A stretch of DNA of 64,000 nt from Microvirga flocculans ATCC BAA-817 (GCF_000518665.1 NZ_JAEA01000006.1:1-64000); one strand, 5' to 3'. Counted from the stretch's first letter, positions 54,225-63,539 are shown. Made by a program: numbers and translations. The notes: a model not told the origin generated them from the letters alone.

Positions 54225-54383
54225 AGAGGCAGATGGTCGCGGTCCCTCGTCGAGGTTGGCGCCGATCTCAGGATCGCTGACCACAACGGGGTGACGCCGC
54301 TGCAGCACGCCCAGGCGCGGGGCTACGGCGGCAGCGCGTCGGTCCTGCGCCCATCGGCGAGGATGCCCGTCGTCCCGCCATAA
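54225..54383 (+). pseudogene. Ankyrin-repeat gene remnant
   Basis: The plus-strand frame ending at the TAA at 54381 reads SLVEVGADLRIADHNGVTPL and QHAQARGYGG, which is an ankyrin repeat unit. No start codon, ribosome-binding site or further repeats lie upstream. It is a leftover of an ankyrin-repeat protein, located between the helicase and a secreted protein gene. The remaining sequence 54162-54467 has no other feature. Confidence 0.6.
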
Positions 54384-54467
54384 CAGTTGGTGCTCCAGAG
54401 ATCGGCTGTGTCGGGGCAGCAACGGGCCAAGCACAAGAGTTTATAGCTTACTCGGGCAGACGAGTTC

Positions 54468-54983
54468 TCACCGCCCTCGTGGCTGGAGGGAGATTCCGGC
54501 CGGTACCTTGAGTTCGCCCTCCTCTCCGTCCAGGTCGATGAAGCGGCTGTCCCTCGGGATGACAAGCCCCTCTCCGACCTTCGGCAGCTTGGATAGGGCC
54601 GTACATGTCACCGCAGATCTGTCCCCTGACGAGGTCTCGGAGCCGACGAGCCGCGCTCCGGGCTGACCTGATCCCTGAAGGCTCCCCTCAATCCGTATGC
54701 TCTGATCTGGGAAAACCCAGGTGAAGCGCTGGCCTGTCTGCTTCCACTGTCCGGGCCATTCCCCCAGCTTTGTCCGAGAGGCGTCGAAGATGTAAGGGCT
54801 CACCTCGTCGCTCTCCAACTCCCCTCCTCCGACGCCGCCGCCCGGATAGAAGGTGATCACGAACCGGGACCGATCGCTTGCACGGGTGCATTGCCAGAGG
54901 GAACCGGCCAAGCCCATGCCGTCAGCAACGGCTGCGGAAGAAGCCACGATGAACCCGATCGCGGCGAGCAGATAGCCTTTCAT
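54468..54983 (-). CDS. Secreted protein, unknown
   Basis: A 171-residue exported protein. A signal peptide ends AAVADG, and the mature part is Gly/Ser-rich with two cysteines (LWQCTRA and VTCTALS) and several Trp. The start at 54983 has GGAGA nearby. No family recognised. It lies between the ankyrin remnant and the channel gene on the same strand as the channel. Confidence 0.65.
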   Translation of the reverse strand: MKGYLLAAIGFIVASSAAVADGMGLAGSLWQCTRASDRSRFVITFYPGGGVGGGELESDEVSPYIFDASRTKLGEWPGQWKQTGQRFTWVFPDQSIRIEGSLQGSGQPGARLVGSETSSGDRSAVTCTALSKLPKVGEGLVIPRDSRFIDLDGEEGELKVPAGISLQPRGR

Positions 54984-55140
54984 GGCGCTGTCTCCACTCA
55001 GAGAGCAGAGCTGCACTGTAATCCGCAGGTTCTTACCAAAGCTGCTCTGCCTGTCTCAAGCAACTCTCCAAGTCGAAATCGCGTGGGATCAGATCGCCTC
55101 GCCGTGGGCTGTCGACGCAGCGACTTGACTACCAGCCCGG

Positions 55141-55926
55141 TCAGGCCGCCTTGCTCATCTGGCCCTTGAGTTCGGCAATCTCGGCTCGCAGAGCCCGGAT
55201 CTCGGCGATGAGACGCTCGTCGCTATGCGCCGGGTGGGTCAGCTTCGGCGCATTGGCTGCCGTCTCAGCATCGATCGCATTGACGATGACGCCGATGAAC
55301 AGGTTCAACGCCATGAAGGTCGACAGCAGGATGAAGACCAAGAAGAAGGCGATGGCGTAAGGATGCTGCTCTGCCAGCGGCTTCACGATGCCGCCGGACC
55401 AGTCGTCGAAGGTCATGACCTGGAACAGCGTGTAGGCGGTGGCTCCCAGCGAGCCGAACTGCTCCGGGTTGGTCTGGCCGAACAGCTTCGTCGCCATGAC
55501 GGCAAAGACGTAGAGGATGAGCGCCAGCAGGAGCGTGATCGAGCCCATGCCGGGCAAGGCCGAGACGAGCCCGCCGACCACCCGCTGGAGCGAGGGCACG
55601 GCCGTGATCAGGCGCAGCACCCGCAAGACCCGCAAGGCCCGAAGCACCGACAGCGCTCCCGTGGCCGGAACGAGGGCAATGCCAACCACCGCAAGGTCGA
55701 ACACGCTCCAGGGATCGCGGAAGAAGGAGAGGCGGTGGACCATGAGGCGGGCTGCCAGCTCCAGCACGAAGATCGCGAGGACAATCCGGTCGACGGCAAT
55801 CAGCACGGGGCCCAAGGCGGCCATGGCCGAGGGGCTGGTCTCGAGGCCCAGGGTGATGGCGTTGATGATAATCAGCGTCAGGATCACGCGCTCGGTTCGG
55901 GGGTCTTTCAACAATCGTTCCAGCAT
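55141..55926 (-). CDS. One-domain voltage-gated cation channel with Asp-rich filter
   Basis: A 261-residue member of the bacterial NaChBac family. Four N-terminal helices carry the S1-S4 sensor; S4 has regularly spaced Arg (ALRVLRVLRLI, Arg97, 99(?), 102, 105 region). The pore loop is TFDDWSG (172-178) instead of the usual TLESWS of sodium channels. A C-terminal coiled coil (ERLIAEIRALRAEIAELKG) drives tetramer formation. The start at 55926 follows GAGAAG. Ion choice is not proven; two Asp in the filter favour divalents. Confidence 0.88.
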   Translation of the reverse strand: MLERLLKDPRTERVILTLIIINAITLGLETSPSAMAALGPVLIAVDRIVLAIFVLELAARLMVHRLSFFRDPWSVFDLAVVGIALVPATGALSVLRALRVLRVLRLITAVPSLQRVVGGLVSALPGMGSITLLLALILYVFAVMATKLFGQTNPEQFGSLGATAYTLFQVMTFDDWSGGIVKPLAEQHPYAIAFFLVFILLSTFMALNLFIGVIVNAIDAETAANAPKLTHPAHSDERLIAEIRALRAEIAELKGQMSKAA

Positions 55927-56103
55927 GGTCGTCTTCTCAAAGTCAGAAAGGATGTCGCCTGCCCGCTGCCTACAGCAAGACGCCGGCATTGACGCTGCCG
56001 CCTGGGAGCCTGCAGAACGGGGCGGAGCAACAGGTAAGCGTGGCCCTAGCCCAGCGGAAGGGGTTATTGGGCTCCTCCAACCACGGAAGGTGGACCTATC
56101 CTA

Positions 56104-56289
56104 TCAGGCAGCCGGGTTGGAGCGGTCGGTGTTGCTGCCGCTAGATTCCAGCAGGCACACCAGAGCAAAGAGGCTGATCACCGCCACCAGCTCAGCACCG
56201 GTCTGGAGCCAAGAGGGTGAGAGTTCCCGCAGCGGGCCCACCGCCACGAGGGAAAGGAGAAAGGCAACAGCTGTAGTCCAGATCAGCAT
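56104..56289 (-). CDS. Small two-span membrane protein, unknown
   Basis: A 61-residue protein with two hydrophobic segments: LIWTTAVAFLLSLVAVGP and AELVAVISLFALVCLL. The start at 56289 has AAGGA nine bases upstream; a GTG at 56316 is an alternative. No family recognised. It precedes the channel gene on the same strand. Confidence 0.5.
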   Translation of the reverse strand: MLIWTTAVAFLLSLVAVGPLRELSPSWLQTGAELVAVISLFALVCLLESSGSNTDRSNPAA

Positions 56290-56503
56290 CGGCCACCGTC
56301 CTTGCGAACGGGCCACAGCTCTAACCAGCGAAAGATGAATATCTCATGACATGCTTTCGGGAGGGGCAGAACAACACGGACGGCCCATCCGGTCGCGGCT
56401 TTCAGCGTCGCCCGCCGTCCTGCCATCCGCCACCGCGATCACGGACCCGCCGCAGCCATGGTATGTCGACGGCTCGGGTGCTTCATGGACCGGAACTGAC
56501 GAT

Positions 56504-56785
56504 CTATTCAGGGTTATCGCTGTGGTGCTGGGCTGCATCGTCCGACATGCGGCCGGTGATGCTGCCGGTCGCCTCGACGTCGGGAGCCTGTCCAGGCACC
56601 ACCATAGGCCCGTTCATGCCGAACGTGACGGCTCCGCCGCACCCGTCGTGAAGCCCGCCGGTCTGGATCTCCTGCGGGAGGCAACGGGCTGGCATGTTCT
56701 GAGCGAACTCAGGGAACGAGGATCCCGCGGCGGCAACGCCCAGGACCACAGCCGCCAATGCGCCAGGGAGCGCGCGCTTGAGCAT
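56504..56785 (-). CDS. Small secreted protein, unknown
   Basis: A 93-residue protein. A signal peptide lies within the first 30 residues (ALAAVVLGVAAAGSSF), then two cysteines (ARCLPQE, DGCGGAV). The ribosome-binding site GAGGAGG is excellent, six bases before the ATG. No family recognised. Confidence 0.65.
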   Translation of the reverse strand: MLKRALPGALAAVVLGVAAAGSSFPEFAQNMPARCLPQEIQTGGLHDGCGGAVTFGMNGPMVVPGQAPDVEATGSITGRMSDDAAQHHSDNPE

Positions 56786-57012
56786 GTCGACCTCCTCTGC
56801 AACATCGATTTCCTGATCTGTTCTTCACAACTTCGGACCTTGTTCCGGGTTCCTGAGGATCGCACGGTCCTGGCACGCTTCCTCTCAGAGGTAGTTGCCA
56901 GCCTTGAAGCGAGAGGTCGCTTGCTTACCTCTTCCGGCACCGGCGCCTTGAGCATGCCGACGGGCAGCTGGACCAGGATGCAGTCCGCCGTGATCTGATT
57001 GTGGTTGCGACC

Positions 57013-57792
57013 ATGAGATGGCTTTCCATTTCCACGAGAGGCGAGGGACGCCGGATCCGCAAATATCTGCCCGGGAGGCTCCTAGCCATGGCTCTCACAT
57101 GGCCTATCGGCCAAACCCACGCCATCGAAGGCGGCGCGCTCGCGCGGGCCGACGACCCGCTCGCCCGCGCGACAGTCGCGGTCGGCACCCTCGTCCAGCC
57201 TGACGCATCACTTCGGTTGAGCCGCTGCTCGGGAGCCCTCATCGCTCCGGACCTCGTGCTCACAGCGGCGCACTGCATCAGGGGAAATCCGGTGGGGGCG
57301 GTGGTTTTTCCCTATCAAGGGAGCCGGCGGATCGCTTCGGCTCATCGGGTCGCCGCAGCGGCCCGTCATGCCTTCGCGCCAGGGCGCCTCGCATCCCGCG
57401 ATCTGGCCGACATGCTCAACGAGATCTCGCTTGATGTGGCTGTCTTACGCCTGGAGACGCCGGTCAGGGGGCGGAGGCCACTGAGACTCGCCGACCGATC
57501 GCAGCGCATTCCATCGACTTTGCAGCTGGCCGGCGTGGGCCTCTCGGGATCAACGGCGGGAACCCTCAAGACAGCCACCCTGAAGCCTCTTGCTCTGACC
57601 GAGACGGGGTTGATCATTGCACGCACGGTCGGCGCCCGCGCGTGCGTGGGCGACTCGGGCGGTCCTGTCGTCATCCCGGGTCGGAGCGGCCCCCTGCTCT
57701 GGGGCGTGGCAAGCGCCGTCATCACGCCTCAGGCGCCATGCGGCAACATCCTCATGATCGCGCCTGCCGCGATCGCCAGTCCGCAGTTGTGA
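57013..57792 (+). CDS. Trypsin-like serine protease
   Basis: A 259-residue chymotrypsin-fold protease. His in LTAAHCIRG, Asp in SLDVAVLRL and Ser in GDSGGPVVIP make a complete triad. A Cys pairs with each side of the His as usual. A basic N-terminal region and hydrophobic stretch near residues 20-40 probably form the export signal. ATG 57013 is the start, since GTG at 57001 has no better ribosome-binding site. It should be periplasmic or extracellular. Confidence 0.88.
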   Translation: MRWLSISTRGEGRRIRKYLPGRLLAMALTWPIGQTHAIEGGALARADDPLARATVAVGTLVQPDASLRLSRCSGALIAPDLVLTAAHCIRGNPVGAVVFPYQGSRRIASAHRVAAAARHAFAPGRLASRDLADMLNEISLDVAVLRLETPVRGRRPLRLADRSQRIPSTLQLAGVGLSGSTAGTLKTATLKPLALTETGLIIARTVGARACVGDSGGPVVIPGRSGPLLWGVASAVITPQAPCGNILMIAPAAIASPQL

Positions 57793-57950
57793 GCCCAAGG
57801 ACGAGCCATTCATTGGGCTTGCGTATTCAGACATCGCGGGAAGCGCCGAGACAGGCTGATCCCCTCCCCGGCTTCCGAGAGAGGAGCCGTCCCGGCACTC
57901 GCGATTAGTCAGAGAGTTTGTCTATTGCGGTCCAGCCCTATCCGGCAGGA

Positions 57951-58265
57951 TTAGGGGCAGACCTCGACGCGGCGCCATTCTCCACGGATGCGCTCGCGGG
58001 CGAGATGGCAGCCCGGCTGGACCGTCGTGTTCGGGTCATAGTTGATCTGTGGCTGAGCCGGGGTACCCGGAGATGCGGGGAAGATCGAGCCGGTGGTCTG
58101 GGCCTGGGCAGAGCTGATTCCTGCCCCGAGGGCAATCCCACCGACCCCGGCGGCGGCAATCGCCGGTATGACCCAACCCGGGTAAGCCGAGGCCGGTGTT
58201 GGGACGGCGGCTGTCGAAGCTGCGATAGCGAGTGCTGAGGTGAGACCAATCAGGGTTTTTCTCAT
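57951..58265 (-). CDS. Secreted protein with a Gly-rich middle, unknown
   Basis: A 104-residue exported protein. The signal peptide ends PASAY. The next part is hydrophobic and glycine-rich (IPAIAAAGVGGIALGAG), followed by a basic C-terminus with two cysteines (GCHLARERIRGEWRRVEVCP). GGAGGAAT lies before the ATG at 58265. No family recognised. Confidence 0.65.
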   Translation of the reverse strand: MRKTLIGLTSALAIAASTAAVPTPASAYPGWVIPAIAAAGVGGIALGAGISSAQAQTTGSIFPASPGTPAQPQINYDPNTTVQPGCHLARERIRGEWRRVEVCP

Positions 58266-58722
58266 GACCATTCCTCCAAAATAGAGTGCCGAAGGCACCC
58301 TGCTTTTTCAGTTTCGTCACAAGGGATGCGATCGCCTCGTCTCACGGAGTGGACGATCTATGACTGTGCGGGGAGTTGCAGGAGCGTGCGAGAACGTCCT
58401 GCTCCCGCCCGCGCCGCACTAACTCTGATGGTGCGGGAAGGTTCCGGTGAGCCGCTTGCGTCGCAGTGGGAAGCCCTCGGGTCGACGGATCGACGAATCC
58501 CGAACCTGATGTGCTCGATCCGGGAGCCGAGCTGTCAGACGTGAGGACCGTGTCCTGATCCGGTGACAGTGCTCCTTCCATGTCCTATCGATCGCCCTTT
58601 GAGATCTAGATACGCCCCCGGATCAGGGATCCGGACCAGCCGAACCGGCGTTTTGCTCCTGTAGCAGGAACGCATGTTGCGTTCGCGAGGACCTAGAACG
58701 CTCGGTTGAATGGAGGGAGGTC
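58266..58722. other. Intergenic region before the chaperone genes
   Basis: The 457 bp between the secreted-protein gene and the CbpA-like gene contain no gene that I can support. The last 130 bp probably hold the promoter for the chaperone pair, but no clear sigma-32 site was found by eye. Confidence 0.4.
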
Positions 58723-59625
58723 GTGGCCGAGTCCCCTTACGAATTGCTTGGCGTGAAGCCCAACGCGTCTGCGGAGGAGATCCAGAAGGCCTATCGGAAG
58801 CTGGCCAAGAAGTACCATCCGGACCTCAACCCCGGCGACCGGACGGCCGAGGACCGCTTCAAGGCGGTCTCGGCCGCCTACGATCTGCTGAGCGACCCTG
58901 AGAAGCGGGCCCGCTTCGACCGCGGCGAGATCGACGCTTCCGGCGCTGAGCGGCCCCAGCGCCGGTATTACCGGGACTTTGCGGCTGAGGACGCCGGACC
59001 GTCCTACCACAGCGATTCCGGCTTCGCCGATTTCATGGATCAGGACATCCTGTCGGAACTTCTCCGCCGCGGCACGCGAAGCCGTTTCGCGATGCCCGGG
59101 CAGGATCTCCGCTTTCGCCTCGCCCTCGACTTCCTCGAGGCGGTGAACGGCACCCGCAAGACCGTCACCCTGCCGAACGGCCAGTCGCTCGACATCAGCA
59201 TTCCGGCCGGCATCCGGGACGGCCAAGTGGTGCGCCTCGCCGGCAAAGGGGAGCCCGGCATCGGCGGCGGCCCGCCCGGCGACGCCTTGATCGAGGTCCA
59301 CGTGCGCCCGCACCGCCTCTTCACGCGACAGGACGACGACATTCGCCTCGAGGTGCCGATTTCCCTGCGCGAGGCCGTCCTCGGAGGCCGCATTCAGATC
59401 CCGACGCCGACGGGACCTGTCATGGTCAGCGTCCCGAAAGGCAGCAACACGGGACGCATCCTGCGGCTGAAGGGCAAGGGCGCGCCGCGGCCGGATGGAA
59501 CGCAGGGCGACCTGCACGCCGTCCTGAAGGTCGTCCTGCCCGACCGCCCGGATCCGGAACTGGAAGCCTTTGCGGAGCGGTGGACCGGCGCGTCCTACAA
59601 TCCCCGAGACGGCATGGAGGCGTAG
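58723..59625 (+). CDS. cbpA: CbpA-like DnaJ-family co-chaperone
   Basis: A 300-residue DnaJ-class protein. The J domain (residues 4-66) holds HPD at 32-34. It has no zinc-finger region, and the C-terminal substrate-binding domain starts near 125 ([19 protein letters not shown]). This is the CbpA type that works with DnaK. GTG at 58723 is the start with GGAGGGAGG just upstream. The gene for its modulator CbpM follows immediately, as in enterobacteria. Confidence 0.92.
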   Translation: MAESPYELLGVKPNASAEEIQKAYRKLAKKYHPDLNPGDRTAEDRFKAVSAAYDLLSDPEKRARFDRGEIDASGAERPQRRYYRDFAAEDAGPSYHSDSGFADFMDQDILSELLRRGTRSRFAMPGQDLRFRLALDFLEAVNGTRKTVTLPNGQSLDISIPAGIRDGQVVRLAGKGEPGIGGGPPGDALIEVHVRPHRLFTRQDDDIRLEVPISLREAVLGGRIQIPTPTGPVMVSVPKGSNTGRILRLKGKGAPRPDGTQGDLHAVLKVVLPDRPDPELEAFAERWTGASYNPRDGMEA

Positions 59626-59910
59626 ATGCTGACCCTGGAGGAGTTCCAACTGCGTCTGGATGTCGATGCGGGCACGGTTCAGGTCTGGATCGAGGAAGGC
59701 TGGCTTCTGCCGCAGCGGGACCAAGCGGGCTTCGCCTTTTCCGAACTGGATGTGGCGCGAGCCCGGCTCATCCGGGACCTCAAAGACGGGATCGGGGTCA
59801 ACGACGAAGGCATTGGCATCGTTCTGGACCTCATCGACCAGGTTCATGGCCTGCGCAGCGTGCTGCGCGAACTCCTCCATGCCCGAGCCGACCGCCCGCC
59901 CGGGCTATAA
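59626..59910 (+). CDS. cbpM: Chaperone modulator CbpM
   Basis: A 94-residue MerR-like helical protein that binds the J domain of CbpA and limits its activity. Signature: VDAGTVQVWIEEGWLLPQ and ELDVARARLIRDLKDGIGVN. The ATG directly follows the CbpA stop codon, so the pair is coupled. Confidence 0.92.
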   Translation: MLTLEEFQLRLDVDAGTVQVWIEEGWLLPQRDQAGFAFSELDVARARLIRDLKDGIGVNDEGIGIVLDLIDQVHGLRSVLRELLHARADRPPGL

Positions 59911-59978
59911 GCCTGCCGGCCAGGATCACGCCACGGTTCCCCCGTTCGCTTTTCCACTGCCGCGTGCACGCGACCGCC

Positions 59979-60530
59979 TTATTCGGCATCCCCGTCAGCT
60001 TCCTCTCCCATCTCTTTCAAGAGCTCCTCCCGCTGTTTTCTGTAGTCCGGGCGTTCAATCTGGGCACGGAAGTATCTGCCCATCTGCTGAAAGGAGACGT
60101 GATAATCGCCGACCTGGAAATTATCCTCGCCATAGTCGTTGCTCATATCCTGGCTCAGGCGCCGCTTGGCCTTGCGGGCCAGGTCCATGGCTTGTCCGAT
60201 CTGGAGGTTGTTATCCACAGACCGCAGCATCGCCACCAGGAAGAGCTGCTCGATTCTGGGATCTCGCTCCTCGAAGAACGTCACATGCAGGTTTTCAAAT
60301 TCGCCCTTCTCGTCGCAGCCGACGCCCGTTTCAAAATGGTCTTCGTAGTTGTTGATCCGAAAGCCTTTCGGATCGGACTACTCGGCTTCCCAGACCGGCC
60401 GGGATTTGTTGTCGAGCACGAAGTGCATCGAAAGACTGTTCTTGAACTCGTCACAGGACACTTTGGCGCTGGCCGTGCCTGTCGTCAGGAGAAGAGGCAG
60501 GACGGCTAGCGAGAGTGCTTTCGGCTTCAT
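59979..60530 (-). pseudogene. Secreted protein gene interrupted by an in-frame amber codon, paralogue of 60922-61419
   Basis: The frame from 60530 encodes a signal peptide (ending TASA-KVSCDEFKNS), then meets TAG at 60378-60380 and continues in the same frame to 59979. The second part (SDPKGFRINNYEDHF, VGCDEKGEFENLHVTFFEER, and AMDLARKAKRRLSQDM) aligns with the intact paralogue across the stop codon. So one base change has most likely cut it. Amber readthrough would restore a 183-residue product, but no readthrough context is seen. Confidence 0.75.
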
Positions 60531-60921
60531 GGGTGTGATTTCCTCGCAGTGACACTTTGACTTTCTTGCAGTGACACCGTGCGCCCGTTTCGGAGCACTC
60601 AGGAAAGCTGCAATCGCGGCCGGCTCGGTGCCCAGGGACCATGCGAGGCAAGCCGCCTCGGTCCGCTCAGACGTCACCGTCCGCTCACCCGGCTTGCGGT
60701 CGGGTTTCGCGCGGATGTCGGAGGCGGTGCGCACCGGCGTCCAAAACATCGGTGAACTCTTCAGCCGGGAAGTTCCGCAACCCAAGCCAGCGCATGGGCT
60801 GGATCAGCGGACCTGACACCCGTCTCATTCCTGCGCGGTCAAGCGGACGACTGGATACGACGATCTCAGATCCCGGGGAGCCCCGCCCCACGGCATACAG
60901 GTCACCGGGGTGGTGGTCTTG
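60531..60921. other. Intergenic region with no supported gene
   Basis: These 391 bp between the broken copy and the intact paralogue carry frames without family resemblance. A direct repeat GCAGTGACAC occurs at 60547 and 60569. Confidence 0.4.
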
Positions 60922-61419
60922 CTATCTCCCTGGCTCCAGTTCGTATCGGAACCGGACCCCGCCTTTGAAGCCAGGGGCCCTTTCGAAGGTGACCACGTAT
61001 CCGGGCATGGGCATCCGGTACGAGCCGGTTGCCTTGCTCAGGCTCACGAGGCGCTGCCTGGCCTTCGTTGCCAAGTCATCAGCCTGCACCGAGGTGAGCT
61101 TGGGGTCGATGGCCAGCAGCATTCCCCGCACGAAGACGGGTTCAGCCGTCTTGTCGGCGTCGTCCAGAGAAGGAACCGATGCACCGAGTTCGACAAGCTC
61201 ACCGGCATCGTTGCACTCGATCGCGGCCTTGATGCCAGATGCCGACGGATTGACACTGTTGAAACCTTTGAAGCTTGAGGCTCGCTCCCATTCCAATGCT
61301 GTCTTGCCCTGTCCCTGTAGGGTGTCGTTCACTTTGGCTTTGAAGTCCTCGCACGACACTCTCGCATGGGCTGTTCCAGCCATCAGGCTGGCAACGACGG
61401 CAGCGATCGGTTTCTTCAT
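60922..61419 (-). CDS. Secreted protein of an orphan family, intact paralogue
   Basis: A 165-residue exported protein. The signal peptide ends TAHA, followed by RVSCEDFKAKVNDTL. Cys24 and a second Cys in AIECNDAGELVEL are shared with the amber-broken copy. The C-terminal part (YVVTFERAPGFKGG) is beta-rich. ATG 61419 overlaps the upstream stop codon as ATGA, so it is translationally coupled to the gene at 61416. No known family. Confidence 0.7.
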   Translation of the reverse strand: MKKPIAAVVASLMAGTAHARVSCEDFKAKVNDTLQGQGKTALEWERASSFKGFNSVNPSASGIKAAIECNDAGELVELGASVPSLDDADKTAEPVFVRGMLLAIDPKLTSVQADDLATKARQRLVSLSKATGSYRMPMPGYVVTFERAPGFKGGVRFRYELEPGR

Positions 61420-61688
61420 GTGTTTGGCGCCCTACCATGGAGGTGATGAAGGTATTCATCCCGGATCGACTGCAGCTTCGGGTTCGCCATTACCTCTCGC
61501 ACGACGTCCGCAAGCTCGCGGCCCGTGAAGGCGACAGCACTCTCCAGCCCCCGTTCCCGATGGGGCATGGAGAACTCGACGCTCACCAAGTTTTCGGTTT
61601 CGCCCTTCGACGCCGCAAAGGTCACGGGCTGCACAAGTTCGAGCAGGGCGAGGTTGTAGGTGCCGGTATTGCCTTCACGAAATCTCAT
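61416..61688 (-). CDS. Small protein of a tandem paralogue pair, unknown
   Basis: A 90-residue cytoplasmic protein. It begins MRFREG and its C-terminal region FTGRELADVVREVMANPKLQ and IRDEYLHHLH matches the next gene. It is immediately behind that gene and overlaps the following one. No signal peptide. The conserved part could be a small helical binding module. Confidence 0.7.
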   Translation of the reverse strand: MRFREGNTGTYNLALLELVQPVTFAASKGETENLVSVEFSMPHRERGLESAVAFTGRELADVVREVMANPKLQSIRDEYLHHLHGRAPNT

Positions 61689-62006
61689 TCAGGGTCTCCG
61701 TTCACTGCATGTTTCTCCGGGTTCGTAGGTCTTGCATTGGTCGAAGTAGTCCTTCCTTACCTTTTCGAACGCCGGATCGTTCATCACCTGGTGCATGACG
61801 AGAGCCAGTTCGCGACCGGTGAAGTAGAGCTTCAGCTTCCGTGATCGCCGGTGCCCCCAATGGTCGACATGGAGCACCGCAAAATGTTTCGTGCCTTTGA
61901 AGGACTGGCCTGTGACCTCGTCCTCTTGCGACACGTTGACCGACCAGTGCTCGACCTCCCGGATCTTGCCGAGATTTTGGCTCCCGTCCCCCTCGCTAAA
62001 CCTCAT
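61689..62006 (-). CDS. First gene of the tandem paralogue pair, unknown
   Basis: A 105-residue cytoplasmic protein. It begins MRFSEGDG, has a beta-rich middle (VNVSQEDEVTGQSFKG, FAVLHVDHWGHRR) and the same C-terminal FTGRELALVMHQVMNDPAFE and VRKDYFDQC as its neighbour. GGAG lies six bases before the ATG. It is the first gene of a three-gene operon, since the next ATG begins right after its stop codon. Confidence 0.7.
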   Translation of the reverse strand: MRFSEGDGSQNLGKIREVEHWSVNVSQEDEVTGQSFKGTKHFAVLHVDHWGHRRSRKLKLYFTGRELALVMHQVMNDPAFEKVRKDYFDQCKTYEPGETCSERRP

Positions 62007-62306
62007 CCTAATCTCCTCGCCGCCCGGTCCGGACGCAGCTCATTCGTCGTAGATTTGCTTCGTCCAATCAAGACGTGCGATCAAACGGGATGAGACCGGC
62101 TCGTCCCATGTGATCTTGTCGAGAACCTTTCCTCGTCCATGCGGCCTGCTGCGCCTTGGCGCTCAACGGAGCAATCTTAGCCTCGGCCTTCGCGGTCTTG
62201 CTCTCCCGGCGCTGTGGCGTGATCGCCCACCCTCAGTCTGCGAGGGACGGAGCCAAAGCGGCAAAGCGCTCCTTGACGAGCGGCTTACCCACTCTGCGGA
62301 CCGGGA
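62007..62306. other. Intergenic region with a decayed frame
   Basis: Minus-strand codons from about 62100 to 62300 read like a former gene (KAEAKIAPLSAKAQQAAW) but have an internal stop and no start codon, so no gene is called. Confidence 0.35.
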
Positions 62307-63332
62307 TCACCCTACGGCTTCCTCAAGTTGCCTTTTCCACTGCCCCATCGTGGCCAGGCCATTCATTCTCGCGCGGTGCGTGAAGGCGCGCTGGGCCGCC
62401 TCGACGTTCTCAGGCTTGCCGGACCATGCCTTCTGCGGCGCCGCCTGGAGCGCACGACCATAGGAGAAGGTCAGGCGCCAGGGCACCCCGCCGATCCTGT
62501 TCATGGCGTCCAGATGGGCGGTCGCCTCCTCGTCCGACTGGCCGCCCGAGAGGAACGCGATGCCGGGCACGGCGGCGGGCACGCAGCGCTTGAGCACCAG
62601 CATGGTCTTCTCGGCGACCTCCTCCACGGACGCTTGCCGTGGCGATTTCTTGCCCGCGATCACCATGTTGGGCTTCAGCACCATGCCCTCGAGAACGACC
62701 CGCTGCTCGTACAGCTCCTGGAAGACGGTTTTGAGCACGAACTCCGTCACGGTGGCGCAGCGGTCGATGTCGTGCGCCCCGTCCATCAGGACCTCGGGCT
62801 CGACGATCGGCACCACGTCCTGCTCCTGGCAGAGTGCCGCATAGCGCGCCAAGGCATGAGCGTTGGCCTTCACGGCCGCCCAAGTCGGAATGCCCTCGCT
62901 GATGTCGATCACCGCACGCCATTTTGCGAAGCGGGCCCCGAGGCCGCGATACTCCGTCAGGCGCTCGCGCAGGCCATCAAGACCTTCCGTGATCGTCTCG
63001 CCGGGGCAGAACGGCAGCGGCTTGGTGCCGAGATCGACCTTAATGCCGGGAACCGCGCCGGCCTGCTCGATCAGCTTCACCAGCGGCGTCCCGTCCTTCG
63101 CGACCTGCCGGATCGTCTCGTCGTAGAGGATGACGCCCGAGATGGAGTTTCTCATCGCGTCCGTCGAGCGGAAGAGAAGCTCGCGGTAGTCACGCCGGTT
63201 GTCGGCGGTGGATTCGACGCCGATCGCATCGAAGCGCTTCTTGATCGTCCCCGAGCTTTCATCGGCGGCCAGGATGCCCTTGCCGGGCTGCACCATGGCC
63301 GCCGCGGTTTGTGCCAGTTGGTCGAGATCCAT
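62307..63332 (-). CDS. Class I fructose-bisphosphate aldolase
   Basis: A 341-residue Schiff-base aldolase of glycolysis and gluconeogenesis. The Schiff-base lysine is in MVLKPNMVIAGKK, with GKGILAADESSGTIKKR at the N-terminus and FLSGGQSDEEAT near the C-terminus, as in eukaryotic-type enzymes. The ATG at 63332 is preferred since GGAGG lies six bases upstream, and an in-frame ATG at 63335 overlaps it. This may be the second aldolase next to a class II enzyme elsewhere. Confidence 0.95.
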   Translation of the reverse strand: MDLDQLAQTAAAMVQPGKGILAADESSGTIKKRFDAIGVESTADNRRDYRELLFRSTDAMRNSISGVILYDETIRQVAKDGTPLVKLIEQAGAVPGIKVDLGTKPLPFCPGETITEGLDGLRERLTEYRGLGARFAKWRAVIDISEGIPTWAAVKANAHALARYAALCQEQDVVPIVEPEVLMDGAHDIDRCATVTEFVLKTVFQELYEQRVVLEGMVLKPNMVIAGKKSPRQASVEEVAEKTMLVLKRCVPAAVPGIAFLSGGQSDEEATAHLDAMNRIGGVPWRLTFSYGRALQAAPQKAWSGKPENVEAAQRAFTHRARMNGLATMGQWKRQLEEAVG

Positions 63333-63539
63333 CATCTTCCTCCACTGGTGATCGGCTTCGCCCCGGGCCGCCCGGAGGTTGGAAAAGGCGGGATCACCGC
63401 CCTGGGGCAAGCCTTGGATACGGTATCCAACCTCGCTCTCAGCCGCGCCCGTCCGGGCCGAGGGAGAGCGCACATTACCAGGCGCCAGAGATCAAGGGGC
63501 CGGTTCCAGCCCTCGACCTCAGCTTGGTCGATGCCCGCC

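Noticed and set aside
62007-62306. Possible gene on the minus strand with KAEAKIAPLSAKAQQAAW
   Set aside because: The frame has an internal stop and no start; at best it is a decayed remnant.
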